From Microstegium vimineum (taxonomy: Eukaryota; Streptophyta; Magnoliopsida; Poales; Poaceae): 64,000 bases of DNA. The DNA is taken from positions 24,376,979 through 24,440,978 of the forward strand of contig CM039119.1 of the NCBI GenBank assembly GCA_022036555.1, written 5' to 3'. Under the pieces are notes generated by a model. The model had not been told where the DNA came from. It saw nothing but the letters and a program-made list of their open reading frames with translations, and did not search any database. The translations under genes were made by a program, and so were the position numbers. This document shows positions 11,465 through 22,990 of the stretch, piece by piece; position 1 is the stretch's first letter; each line of letters opens with the position of its first letter.

Positions 11465-13760
11465 TAAAATGGTAGAAGGCGAAATTGATCGTCGATGCGG
11501 AAATCGGCGAGATAGATTTGTCGCTTGCTGATGTTTTATGAAATTAGCAATTTATTAATTGAGAGATAAGAATACAATTGTGTGCTGAGACCAATGTAAC
11601 CGCATATAAACCTTGATAATCTCGACAACACAGTACTGTGACAAGGATTCGCAGAAAAAAAAAGACTCGTGATGGTGACGCAGTTGATCAAAGTTATTGC
11701 AGTTCACTGGATCCGGCCGTGGTGCTCAATGGAAGTTGTGGCTGACTGGACCGGAGGATGGAGACTGTTCACAGCCTGTGCATGCATGCCGTGGAGGTGA
11801 AGGTGCTCCTGCTGTTGGTAGTGCAGGCTGTGGCGCTGCTGTGGTGTGAGATGCAGCTGGAGAGACCTGGGCACCTACCTGGCTGGCACCTAGCAGCAGG
11901 TAGTTGGAGGCTTGGAGCAGCCTGCAACATACTGCACGTACGGGAGGTGGTGAGACCCTGTGAGAGAGAGGAGAGAGCATCGATGATTGTGATGTGTATC
12001 AAAAAGCGAATGATTGCGATGTGCAGTGCATGCATTAGCACTTTAGCTGCCTTTCATTTCGTCTGCTCCTAGTATACTACCTCTCTCTCTCTCTCTAAAT
12101 ACAACTATGAAAACCACGCCGATCAAAGATCTCATATTTGATAAATTTTATATTAAATAATATTAATATTTATATCTCTAAATAATTTTATTAAAAAATA
12201 TATTCCATAACTTATCTAATGATACTAAATTGATATCACAAATGTTAATATTTTTTTTATACAAATTTAGTCAAAGTTCAGATTGCTTGACTTCTAAAAA
12301 ACGAGAATTGCATTCTTTTTTGTATGAATGTAGTATACAGTAGCATGTTAAGTTTTAGGAGAGTATAATATAAGTAGGGGGTGAAAACAGTATGTATATT
12401 TTTCAATCGTATTCGAGACGGAATCCGTTTAGAGGGGTTTACATCACCAGTTCGTATCCGCATCTAGATATTTAACATCCGATATCGTATCCATATCTGG
12501 ATACTCAAATCGCATATATTTATGGTGTCAAGATCAACTCATATACTATCCGCCACGATTGACACACTATATTTGAATTGAAGCCGGACAAAAATATGAA
12601 AATAAATATAATATTAGTAATATCTATCTGTATCCTATCCGTTTTCATTCCTAAACATAGGAGTAAAAGTTAAACTGTCTATGACAAATGTGACCCAAAA
12701 TACAAGACCTTTTATATTTTAGATAGCGCTACAGCTAAAAGGTTTAATATTACTTTTTAGTCTTCTCTAACATAACTTCTATAAATAAGTATTCAGATGA
12801 GAGGATACTTAAATTTAGGTTATGTTTGTCCTAGCACTTAAAATGGGTCTTGTGCAGGAGGTCCATTTTAAGTTTAGGTGCTCCAGTGACTCCGTGAGTC
12901 TTCTGTTGGAGACAGCGACGAGATAATATTGTTTGGCTTTTATGTAATCAGATCAGATCAGAATCAGACTCAGACTCTACCATAGTATATACTCCTACGT
13001 ACGTATTGCGTACATGTATGTATATACGTTGTGGAGCACTACGAGTAACTCATACTCCCATGTACATATACTCCTACGTAATATAGACGAAATGGCGGCG
13101 GCGGTTGCATGCCCAGATCAAAAAGGAAAACTCAGCTGCATCTGGGCAAGCCCCAAGAAAGGTGCGTGTGTGTCAGTTTGATTCCTCCCTTGGTGGTGGT
13201 GGTGGTGGTCTGGTGGCTGTGGCGCTGCCTGACTATGCCTTGACCGGCACAACGGGAGTAGCGGTACAGGTGGCGCGCCAGGAGCCGCCCGCCCGTGCAA
13301 GAGGGAAGGGAGCCACCCACACCACGCACCCGGCCGGCCGGTCAGCGCGGACGGAGCTGCTGTGCGTGTGCATGCATCGCATCAAATCATTGTGCGGATG
13401 TCGCCAACTCAGGTCGGTGGCGGCAAAGGCGTCTCTCTCAGGTCGCCTCTGCCTTGCGGTGGTCGCTTCTCCTGCCTTGACGCCGCCATGCACCCCACCA
13501 TCACCGTATGTGTGACAGATGCATGCTTCCATTTGCCACACACCCTTCGTGGCTCTGTCGTCATCTCGTGCCAACAAATGGTGCCCAATGCAAACTTGTG
13601 GTGTGTGCCATTTGTTTAATTAATTTGGGACCAATTATCTTTTGCGTCAAGTCTTACCTTATACTCGCTCCATTCCAAGGAATCAGATGTTTAAGCTAGC
13701 TTTTCTATACATAAATTTTACTATATAATTAGAAATATTATAGATATACAATAAAAATAA
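11465..13760. other. Intergenic region with microsatellites and two GC-rich islands
   Basis: No gene can be supported. It includes a (CT)n run (12081-12096), a (TGG)n run (13191-13216), AT-rich Stowaway-like sequence at about 12077-12320, and two GC-rich patches (about 11690-11980 and 13080-13560). Those patches are open in several frames on both strands at once, without domains. They may be gene debris. Confidence 0.45.
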
Positions 13761-14791
13761 CACTACTACAGAACAGACATTTGACCGATATGTAAAACTG
13801 ATAATAATCTCGGTCAAACATGCACCCGAAACAAAAAAAACACTATGCCAAAAAATGTTATCAGTGACGCATAAAATACGCGTCACTACTCTTGTGTCTA
13901 TGATAAAGAAAAATTAGTGACACGTAAAACCGCGTCACTGATAACCCTCTATCAGCGACGCGTGTAGCCAACACGCCTCACTGATAGCCCTCTATCAGTG
14001 ACACGTGTAGCCAACACGCGTCACTGATAGCCCTGTATCAATGACACATGTAGCCAATATGCGTCACTGATAGTCAATACGTTATCAGTGACGTGTATTG
14101 GCTACACGTGTCGCTGATAGAGGGCTATCAGTGACACGTGTTGGCTACATGTGTCACTAATAGAGGGTTATCAGTGACGTGGCTTTACGCATCACTGATT
14201 TTCCCTTATCACAGACGCAAGAACAGTGACGCGTATTTTATGCGTCACTGATAACGTTTTCTGGCATAGTGAAAAATGCCTTTAGTACGGCCCCTATCCA
14301 ACGACTCTGGTGTCAGTTTGTTGTAGGAGGGACCTTTAGTCCCGGTTGACGGTTGGTGTTACCAACCGATAAAACTTTAGTCCCGGTTTTGGAAACCTAT
14401 CGGGACTAAATCATTAATCATGTTTTGTAGTCACAACCGGGACTAAAGGATGACCTTTAGTCCGAGTTGTTAATATGAACCGGGGCTAAACCTTTGCTCC
14501 CTAAATAGCCTTCTTCCTCTACGACCCGAGCCATGCACTATATGTTCTGAGTGTGTTAAGCTCTAGCTCTGTCTAGCTCTCTGTTCTTGAGCTCTCTATA
14601 GCTCTCTAGCTCTCTATTGCCTTCTATAGCTCTCTATACCATTTTTTTATTTGAAATCATTTTGTTATATAAAACTATGTTAGAATTTTAAAATTTTGAA
14701 ATTCAAATTTTATAAACATCCCCAGATGGAAAAACTTTCTAAACAAAAAGTGTAGATCTTAAAAAGTTATGACACTTTATAGTTGACAACT
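13761..14791 (+). mobile_element. CACTA element left end, interrupted by a second CACTA foldback
   Basis: It starts CACTACTACAGAACAG at 13761, a common grass CACTA terminus. After the nested foldback (13841-14271) the sequence carries tttagtcccggtt repeats in both orientations (14330-14500), then a gctctctagctct-rich tract and AT-rich sequence usual inside CACTA elements. The other end is missing, cut off where a Copia LTR fragment begins at 14792. Confidence 0.5.
13841..14271. mobile_element. Non-autonomous CACTA foldback element, 431 bp
   Basis: The ends CACTATGCCAAAAAATG and (complement of the right end) CACTATGCCAGAAAACG are CACTA-type inverted repeats, and the element is flanked by AAA on both sides, the 3-bp target duplication of the superfamily. 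Nearly the whole length is one inverted repeat: the right arm (about 14088-14271) is complementary to the left arm. The arms contain tandem units of about 45 bp with the form ATCAGTGACGCGTG...CACGCGTCACTGAT, each itself a palindrome; the left arm has three such units and the right arm two. Several units contain the G-box core CACGTG. There is no coding sequence. Transcribed through, it would form a hairpin of roughly 185 bp per arm. Confidence 0.8.
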
Positions 14792-15570
14792 TGAAATGAT
14801 CAAGATGCCCAATAGGTGGGGTGAATTAGGCTTATTTAAATTTCTATGCAAGAATTAAAACCTAGAAAAGCTAATTAACCCCCTAGTGCCATGTGTGTGT
14901 GATTCTAGCTAAACAAGTAACTAGATGAAAAAGTAAAGCAAGACAGTGTTGACATTTCTAACGTCATCACCAAGAACCGAGGTTGCTAATAATGGCACCA
15001 AAAATGTATGGTATGTAATTAACTTGTCTTTAGCAACTAGCCACTATCTTTTACCTTATACTTATAAGCATCGAACTAGGTTGTCATCCCTAATTATATA
15101 GCTAGGAATAATTAATGGTACTTATGAAATATTCTATTTTAAGTGTGACTAGGAAGAAATAAATAATAATAGATATGAAATTATAAAGAACAAATGATTC
15201 TGCAAGCGGACAGATTAATACACCATTGTAGCATTTTACCTAGAGTATTACCAGGTTGTTGATTTATACTTTTACCACTGGGAAGGACTACTTAAACTGA
15301 TAATCTATAGTATTGATAACATGCATATGAAATGAATGAAGGGGTTTAACCAACCAAGAACTCTACTCTTAACAGTGGTAAGTCACATGATAAATATATA
15401 TATGATAAGGGTAATAGATCAGCCATCATAATAATAAAGATAATGTTCTTAGAGCACTCTAGTCACTACACAAGCGTCATCCAATACAAGTAATAAAGAA
15501 ATAACTCCTAAGTATTCTAGCTACCATTAAAGCTACGCTAGTTAGTGCAAGTATATTTGTCGATGAAATA
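14792..15570 (-). mobile_element. Probable Copia LTR fragment
   Basis: It begins tgaaatgatcaagatgccc followed by aggtggggtgaattaggc, very like the terminus of the Copia LTRs further right (tgaaaggtctagatatggc, then ggggtgaatagcc), and so would be the 3' tip of a minus-oriented LTR. It is cut at 15571 by the Gypsy element. No coding sequence is seen. Confidence 0.35.
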
Positions 15571-16031
15571 TGTGTCGCAGTCTACCTAGGGGTACCCTAC
15601 GGTAGTAGAATGTAGGCGGAGGTGTGGCGACGGCGATCAAGCGTAACACATAGAGCGTAGACACGACGATTTATACAGGTTTAGGCCGGCAAATCGCCGT
15701 AATACCCTACGTCCTATGTTCTGGTGGCTAGATTGATATGAGTATTAGGTTACATGAGGTGTAGATGGATCTTTTCGAGGGGGTCCCTGCTCGCCTTATA
15801 TAGCCGGGGAGCAGGGTTACAATTTCCATATCCTAACAGATTACGATCGGTCCCTCGAGGCAATGGATCCGAGTCTATCTCCTAGGATCTTCTTTGGTGA
15901 GCAAGGCTTCTTCGGAGTCCCTGGCGAGCACGACGGGCCTGGTCGTGTTCCCCCGGGCCTCATGAGCTAGACCGTCCCGGGTCAAGAGGCCCAAGTAGGT
16001 CCCTGGGATATACGGAGGTAATACCCCAACA
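15571..16031 (-). repeat. 3' LTR of the level 1 Gypsy element (about 460 bp)
   Basis: Bounded by TG (tgtcgcagtctacc, start 15571 or 15573) and CA (ggtaataccccaaca, end 16031). On the minus strand a TATA box CTATATAAG lies at about 15794-15803 inside the LTR, as expected for the element promoter. The tract just inside the LTR (16032-16041) is purine-rich on the minus strand. The second LTR is out of the window. Confidence 0.68.
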
Positions 16032-17108
16032 AGTCCTCGAGTACGTTGCATTCTTCTAGCGAGCTATCCTGACGTCCTTCGAGGAGATGTGGCCTGGTCG
16101 CCTTATCGTGTCGACGTTGTCGTAGAGTCCCAACCAGTCTGCCTGGCCGGGATATAGTACGGAGAAGCCTCCCGACTAGGTTGGACTGGTCGAGAGCGTA
16201 GTAGCTTGATCAGCGAGCAGGCCACCTCGTCGTAAGTCTGCAGCTGCTTGTCGGAAGAATGTGAAGTGCTGAAGAAGAAAATTTTGAAAGTCCTTTCCTG
16301 GTGAAGTATACCCACTTAGACTCTACAAAACCCCATGAAAACAACAGAGTTTGTTGAGAAAGAAATGAGCACATTCACCGCAAGGTGGAGTGTACCCACT
16401 TAGTCCCCGAGATTGGTAATAGGTGAAGTATGCACGTGTTGCCAAGCTTTATACAGGATATAAAATGCAAGAAGATTTAAACATAAGTTTTGTAGAAAAC
16501 GATTGCGAATACCCGTAGTCCCCGAGCCTGATGCAAGGATCATGATGATTCTTGTATCGGGATCATAGCTTTATGTAATCTTCGCAGTCCCTGAGTTTCT
16601 AGTCCCCGAGTATTTGTCGTCGGAGGCTGGCGTATCAGTGCCGAGAGCATGGACGCGGAAGTCGCGTATCGCACAGTCCCTGAGCCTTCGGTATTGTAGC
16701 AGGCGAAGCCCTCGTGTCTGGTCGGTGGTGCGACCAGGTGTCAAGAGTCATAATTGTGATCGCGGTAGTCCCCGAGTGTTGCCGCTAGAGACGGTTGATG
16801 AGGTCTGGCGACCAGTTTACTGTAGCAGAGGTGTTGTAGCTCTCAAAAAATACTTGGAGGAAATATATATTCAGTCCCCAGGACTGTGGGGTTAGCGAGA
16901 TTTTAGGAATTTATTAAGCTTAAATCAAGGAGATTATTTTGGAAGACATGCAGAATAAAATAGGTAAGTGGGCCGTTTTGATCACGCGGTTTGCAGCCCA
17001 TGCTAGAGCGAACCGTCTGCGCCGCGGAAAGCGGGTGTCGTGGCGGTCTCGTATTAGACCGTTGCGGTCTCCCAAAAATCCTGGAAGGCGAAGCGCCGTG
17101 CCGCTTGG
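16032..17108 (-). other. 3' untranslated region of the level 1 element with repeated CTCGGGGACT words
   Basis: The tract next to the LTR, CTCGAGGACT on the minus strand (16032-16041), is the likely polypurine tract. Near-identical copies (CTCGGGGACT or CTCAGGGACT) recur at 16402-16411, 16517-16526, 16586-16595, 16601-16610, 16675-16684 and 16767-16776, with a partial copy near 16873. No coding sequence is convincing here; the open frames are short and lack domains. Confidence 0.55.
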
Positions 17109-17117
17109 TATAAAAGG
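17109..17117 (+). promoter_or_regulatory. TATA box of the antisense gene in the level 1 element
   Basis: TATAAAAGG sits in GC-rich sequence 157 bp upstream of the ATG at 17266. The same arrangement is seen for the antisense genes of G1 and G2, which supports a real promoter independent of the LTR. Confidence 0.55.
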
Positions 17118-17265
17118 CGGACTTAGCAGTGGTGGTGGTTTTCACGCTTTCTCCTTGCTACTGAATCCTTTGTCCTCCCTAATCATCTCCATCTCCTTTC
17201 GCTTGCGCGCCACTTGCTTTTCCGCTCCGCCGCGGGTTCTAGATCCCATTCGCCTTAGTCCGGCA

Positions 17266-17561
17266 ATGGCGTCTAAGAGGGGACCCCACACTCATACCTC
17301 GTCAAAGAAGGAGGTGGAGAAGTCGGTGAAGAAGCCGAAGGTGATGGTGCCGGATTGGACCAGGGATTGGTCCAAATGCACACTGGGGGAGGAGGATATT
17401 CAACTCCTTGTTACCGCCGGCATCCTTGAGAATAAGGCAATTTGGAGTGGAGGGCTACGACGCGGGATGAGTTCCCCACTCCTAATACCAGAGAGCTCAT
17501 CGTCTTCGAGCCGTTCTTCTGGTGAGGTTTTGGTGTCCCTGTCCATCCATTTCTCCGCAGC
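17266..17561 (+). pseudogene. 5' part of antisense 'putative gypsy type transposon' gene (PF04195 family)
   Basis: The start MASKRGPHTHTSSKKEVEK is followed by LGEEDIQLLVTAGIL, then, after a one-base frame slip, EFPTPNTRELIVFEPFFW, an in-frame TGA, and GFGVPVHPFLR. These are the conserved motifs of the PF04195 family. The 40.6-kb Copia complex is inserted directly after this point. Joining the flanks with one copy of the target duplication continues the frame without a gap into GLLQYYQIAMCNLHPN at 58151, confirming both the insertion and the gene identity. The function of the family is unknown; it occurs in plant Gypsy elements. The stop and frame slip make it a pseudogene independent of the insertion. 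Confidence 0.72.
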
Positions 17562-19443
17562 TGAAAGGTCTAGATATGGCTAGAGGGGGTGAATAGCCTA
17601 TTTAAAAATTCTACAACAACACTAAGCAAACTTGTTAGAATAAAACACGCAGTATGGCAAGTTTGCACTAGCACTACTAGGGTCGGCAAGCCACCTATTA
17701 GAATTCTAGTCACTAGCAAGAGATATACTATATCACACAAACAAGCTAGCTAACTAGAAAGCTCTAACAAGCTACACAAAGCTAAAGAGCTAAGTTACTC
17801 TACTTTGCGGGAAAGTAAGAATGTAAATGAAAAGCTAGAGTTAGAAGGGTTATACCGCCGCAGAGAGAATACCAATGAATAGCCAATGTGACACAAGATT
17901 TTTAGCGAGGTTCACTTGTTTGCCAACAAGCTAGTTCTCGTTGTAGCGATACACCTACTTGGAGGTTCACGCGCTAATTGGCATCACATGCCAAACCCGT
18001 CACCGGGTGCCGCAAAACCAACACAAGATAGGGATCCACAAGCTACGAGCAATCCACTAGAGATTCCTTTCGCGAACTTTGCTTCACAATCCACCGATCA
18101 GAGCCGGAGACAAATACCTTCCTCCGCTCAACGATCCTCGTCGCACCAAGCCATCTAGGAGGTGGCAACCTCCAAGAATAACAAGAGCTCCCGTGATGAC
18201 GACGATCACCAAGTGCCACTAGTATGCAATCAATCAAGCAATGCACTTGGTTCACTCAATCTCTCATGAAATTGTCAAGTGTATCTAAGATATGAGTGGG
18301 TGGAGCAATCTCAAGCAAGCACAAGTGTAGGAGTGAAGTAAGAGTGCAAGAGGGTGCCCCTTGGGCCGGCCATACCACCTTATATAGCCTCCACTCAAAC
18401 ACTAGGCGTTTTCCCCTGAGAAACGCTTTCAGCGCCCACTCTAGACGCTAGCAACAGTGAGGGTCTGGACCATTAACAGCGTCCGGACACCCCTCATAGG
18501 CTCAGACTGCTCCTCTGTCTCAACCTCCGGACGCGGCCTCCGGATGCGCGCAACGCGCGGTCCGGACCAACAGCCACGCGTCCGGTCACCTAGCCGTTTG
18601 AAACGGCTTCTTCCCGCGCTCACCAGCGAGCTCCACGTGGCTCCGGACGCGAGCTACAGCAGCCACTCCAAACCAAAGATCGCTCCGTCCGGACCCCATG
18701 CACAGAGGGTCCAGAGAGCAACTTCCCTCTGGACGCGCGTCCGGAACTCACCATCCGGACCGCAAACAACGTCCGATCCTTCTTCCAGAACCAACAGAGA
18801 GCACCAGGTAGTCCGGACAGCGTCCAGACCCCTGTGTCCGGACCTCCAACAACGTTCGGACTCTCCTTCTTAGTCGAGCCACCTAGGGTATGCTTCTGGA
18901 CGCACACGAGATGGTCCGGACAGCCACTACCCTAGCGTCCGGACCCAGTGTCCGGACTGCCTTCTTTTGCCCAAAAACTTCACCAACTTCTCCCAATCTT
19001 CCAAGGGCTAATACTTAGTGATTCAAGCACTTGTGCACGTGTGTTAGCTTTTAGTTCACATTTATCTTGGAATTAGTTGGTTGTTTCACTAGTTCAATTG
19101 ATTTTAATGCAATGCATATGAACCTAGTGGCACAGGATAACCGTAATCAAACACAAGAGCTCCCACCTTGATAGTACAACTATCTATCCTTAATATGATC
19201 ACACCCTCTATGGTGTCTTGATCACCAAACCGAAAATGGTTCCTATAATCACCTTTGCTTTCACACCATTTTTCCTTTGCACTTCACCTCCACCATGCTA
19301 GACCCTTTGCAATCACCACCTTGATCCACTTGCTCCATAACATGGCATGTACCAACCTATCTCATGATTCGCACTTAGAGATCAAGGTTAGTAATTAGGT
19401 AGGTTTCATCAATTACTCAAAACCAAACACATGGGGACTCTCA
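17562..19443 (-). repeat. Copia LTR a (3' LTR of copy A), 1882 bp
   Basis: On the plus strand it runs from tgaaaggtctagatatggc to catggggactctca; on the element strand that is TGAGAGTCCCC to ...GACCTTTCA. It matches LTR b and LTR c closely but lacks about 40 bp near 17888 and about 25 bp near 18078. The block 18440-18960 carries 13 copies of TCCGGA, mostly within GTCCGGAC. A minus-strand TATA-like GGCTATATAAGG lies at about 18379-18390. Confidence 0.87.
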
Positions 19444-19457
19444 ATCTCCCCCTTTTT
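19444..19457 (-). promoter_or_regulatory. Polypurine tract of Copia copy A
   Basis: The minus strand reads AAAAAGGGGGAGAT directly against the LTR start TGAGAGTCCCC. It would prime plus-strand DNA synthesis. Confidence 0.75.
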
Positions 19458-21512
19458 GGTAATTGATGACAACCTTTCTTATAAAGATATGAAATATAAT
19501 CATTTTGAACTTGAGTTGCTTGTCCAAGCATTTTAATCAAAGATTTATAATTGGACAAGTCACACAAATTCGGTTTTGGTAGTTATTAGCTTCCCCTACA
19601 TATGTGCTTCTAGAGTTTGGTTCAAGTTTAGCACATATGCATAGATAGACAATGTGGGAGAGTAAATAGCTACCAAATGATGCTAATGTTTTAAGAGTAG
19701 ACCTTTGAAGCGTGATACCATTGGAGTGCGGAAATTAGAATCACCCTTAGCACCATGATAAGCTAGGTATCAAGTAAACACTAGAAACCCTGTGAGATCA
19801 ACATTAAGAGCAAGGTTTCTAGATACCACTTGAGGAAGCACTAATCTAGCTTACCAACCTGATGACGACCCGTAGGGTTCGCAGTCCGATCTTTCGATGA
19901 GAGTTGGTGGATAACTCGATTGGTGGATGGAGATGACGTTCACGGCTCGACTACAACCGTCCAAGGACGTTGCGCCTTAGCAACCGATACACCACCTCCG
20001 ATGGCTGCCGTGATCTTGCGGCGCGACAACCAGCCACTAGGGCTCCCGTCCTGCAAGCAATCGAAGAACCAGCAAGAATAAGATGAACAAGCACTCAATT
20101 GCAAGATGAATATGAAGGTTTCAATCTGAGAACACAATATGGTGAGGTTCTGATGACAATCAGACGGACGGTTGATCCAACACGCGCGCTGAAAGGCGGT
20201 AGCAATAGCTAACTCGACGAAACAAAACCTAAACTATTTGTGGTGGCTCTAAAGACTTATAAGGAGTTGGGAGGACGACCACAAGGGTGTTGGGGTCGTT
20301 CTCCAACCCTAGGACGCGTCCCTAATGGACCCAACTTGATACATGGGCCACAGGCCCAAAATAAGGTGACACAACACCGGTGGACAGAAAAGGTCTCGGT
20401 ACAAAAACGATGACTCTGGACGCATCTGATAAGGTATAGCCATGCTTCTGGATCCATTGGAAAGTAGACTTAATAAGCTTTCCAAAAAGTGCGAGAATGT
20501 CCCAATTGGAGTCTGTATGAAGTCGTGGCATCCATCACAAGTTGGTGCTATCCTGCAGTCCAAATCCAGCTAGCGCCCATCCCGTGTCCCGTTGATCCTC
20601 TCCATTGTTCCTCAGCAAAACAAGAGTGCACGTGTCTCCATTGTCTAAATATAATGGATAAGAGTTTGATAATAAACTTACTTGATGATTGAGTTCACGG
20701 GCACGAGCACGAGTAATAGGACCAAGTGGTGCTGGAGATGGTGTTGGTGTGGTGTTGATGTCCTCATCACAACCTATGCATGATAGTTGATCAATCATCA
20801 TTCAATTTATATCACTAGAAATCACCACACAAGCATGAAAATTTGAATTGATGTACTTGTGCAACAATACATATGAGGAATGCAAGCATTCAAATGCAAC
20901 AAGATGTTCATGAGCTGGCTCCCCCTACTTGTGTGTTCTTTTCAAAATTGATTTTTCATTTTCTCCCTTTTAACTTTCAATTTCTCCCCCTTAAGCATTT
21001 CTTCCCTTTTGGTCAACTTTTATATCTTTCCACAAATTCTTCCCCTTTGTCATCCAATTGACACAAAAAGGTGGGACCAATTATAGATATGTAAGTTTTA
21101 CTCCCCCTTAGTGTGAGATAGGGTGAAAGATTGTTTTCAACTTTGGTTTGAACTAAGCTACTTGCCCAAGATATTTAATTCGGTTTAAACCATAGACAAG
21201 CTTGTTTACACATACAAAGATGGTTATCTTACCTATGTTGAATTAAACACTTAAGCTCATCGACATAGATCAAACACTAGGATTGCAAGCCCATCAACAT
21301 GTCATATGCTACCACTAGATCATATCAAGTCATAGAAGAAATAGTGGTATCATATAAGCATCAAATTTATTTAGTTTGCATGAATGAGCCTAGAAGCATG
21401 AGTGATGTCTATATGCTCTACACAAGTCCTAGCAAAGTATGCATGAATGCTCTGAAATCAACTTGTACCTTGCTTTGTCGAAGTAGAGGCATGTCATATA
21501 AGTGGGGGTGCA
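19458..21512 (-). other. 3' untranslated region of Copia copy A, with a solo LTR inside
   Basis: Non-coding sequence between the pol stop and the polypurine tract. Further purine-rich runs on the minus strand (complements of tctcccccttaag, ctccccctac and ctcccccttagtg) occur at about 20930-21110. The solo LTR at 19860-20769 interrupts it. Confidence 0.65.
19860..20769. mobile_element. Solo LTR, 910 bp, TSD CAACC
   Basis: The ends are TGATGACGACCC and GTCCTCATCA (TG...CA), flanked by CAACC on both sides (19855-19859, 20770-20774). Copy B of the Copia element shows the uninterrupted target sequence (ccaacctatgcatg, near 46435). No coding sequence; a cttataagg-type TATA at about 20259 suggests minus orientation. 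The parent family is not recognised. Confidence 0.72.
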
Positions 21513-22990
21513 TCAACTCATGTTGGAGAAATCAAGTATGTTCAACTCATTCCTTAGCTTGCAAAACCTTTTCTCATCTAGTGGCTTGGTGAAAATATCG
21601 GCCAATTGATCTTCGGTGCCGACACTCTCTATTGAAATGTCCCCTTTCAATTGATGATCTCTAATGAAATGGTGGCGGGCATCAATATGCTTTGTTCTTG
21701 CTTGTTGGACCGGGTTGTTGGTTAGCTTGATTGCACTTTCATTGTCACATAACAAAGGCACCTTCTTGAATTTGACTCCAAAATCATTCAAAGTAGCTTT
21801 CATCCAAAGTATTTGTGCACAACAACTTCCCGCACTAATGTATTCGGCTTCGGCGGTAGAGAGTGCCACACTATTTTGCTTCTTTGATGACCATGAGACA
21901 AGTGATCTTCCAAGTAATTGACATGTGCCCGATGTTCTTTTCCTTTCTATCTTGCAACCCGCATAGTCCGAGTCGGAGTATCCATGTAACTCAAAGTTTG
22001 ATCCTTTAGGATACCACAACCTAACATTTGGTGTATTCTTCAAATATCTCAATATCCTCTTTGTGGCCTTCAAATGACTCTCTCTAGGAGATGCTTGAAA
22101 CCTTGCACACATGCATACACTAAACATGACATCCGGTCTTGATGCGGTCACATAGAGTAGGCTACCAATCATTGATCTATATAGCTTTTGATCTACCATG
22201 TTGCCACTAGCATCACTATCTAAGTTACCATTTGTTCCCATTGGTGTGCTAATTGACTTTGCTTCATCTAGATTGAACTTCTTGAGCATGTCCTTGATAT
22301 ACTTGCCATGACTTACAAAAGTGCCATTCTTCATTTGCTTGACTTGAAGACCAAGGAAGTAACTAAGTTCACCAAGAATAGACATCTCAAACTCTTTGTC
22401 CATGATATTGCCAAATTATTCACAAAACTCTTGATTGGTTGATCCAAAGATAATGTCATCCACATAGATTTGCAACACAAACAAGTCCTTGCCAATCTTC
22501 TTGGTGAAGAGGGTAGTATCAACCTTGCCCATTATCAACCCCTTAGAGAGGAGAAAGTCTCTCAATCTCTTATCCCATGCTCTAGGTGCTTGCTTCAAGC
22601 CATATAATGCCTTTCTTAGCTTGTACACATGGTTGAGTTTCTTGTCATCTTCAAAACCGGATGGTTGCTCAACAAATACCAATTCATTGATGTACCCATT
22701 GAGAAATGCACTCTTCACATCCATTTGATAGAGCTTGATGTTGTGAGCCAAGCATAAGCCAATAGAATCCTTATTGCTTCTAGACTTGCCACCGGTGCAT
22801 ATGTTTCTCCAAAGTCAAGACCCTCTACTTGAGTGTACCCTTGTGCAACTAGTATTGCTTTGTTCCTCACCACTATGCCATCTTGGTCTTGTTTGTTGCG
22901 AAAGACCCATCTTGTGCCAATAACAGTGTGATTCTTTGGTCTCTCAACTAGCTCCCAAACTTGATTTCTAGTGAATGTTGAGCTCTTCAT
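21513..22990 (-). pseudogene. Copia copy A reverse transcriptase and RNase H
   Basis: Upstream (22990) the frame starts at the conserved WELVERPKNHTVIGTRWVFR and continues through LVAQGYTQVEGLDFGETYAP, a frame slip near 22740, YQMDVKSAFLNGYI and YGLKQAPRAW, to the catalytic YVDDIIFGS (about 22445-22471). A stop near 22415 (GAG/TAG type change in FGN) then interrupts. The rest gives SYFLGLQVKQ, the RNase H blocks GYSDSDYAGC, LSTAEAEYISAG and CDNESAIKL, and the usual lineage end LADIFTKPLDEKRFCKLRNE. Broken by at least two frame changes and one stop, so not functional. Confidence 0.85.

Noticed and set aside
11758..12072. Leu-rich 104-codon frame resembling a signal or membrane protein
   Set aside because: An overlapping frame of similar length exists on the other strand, with no conserved motif and no gene context.
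13105..13515. 136-codon plus-strand open frame in a GC-rich patch
   Set aside because: It overlaps equally long frames on the other strand, has no domain or homology I recognise, and the composition alone explains the lack of stops.
13841..14271. CRISPR-like array because of regularly spaced repeats
   Set aside because: The repeats are palindromic units in an inverted-repeat transposon with CACTA ends and a 3-bp TSD, in a plant genome.
16103..17145. Small open frames in the level 1 element's 3' region
   Set aside because: Short, no domains, and overlapping repeated CTCGGGGACT words; they look non-coding.
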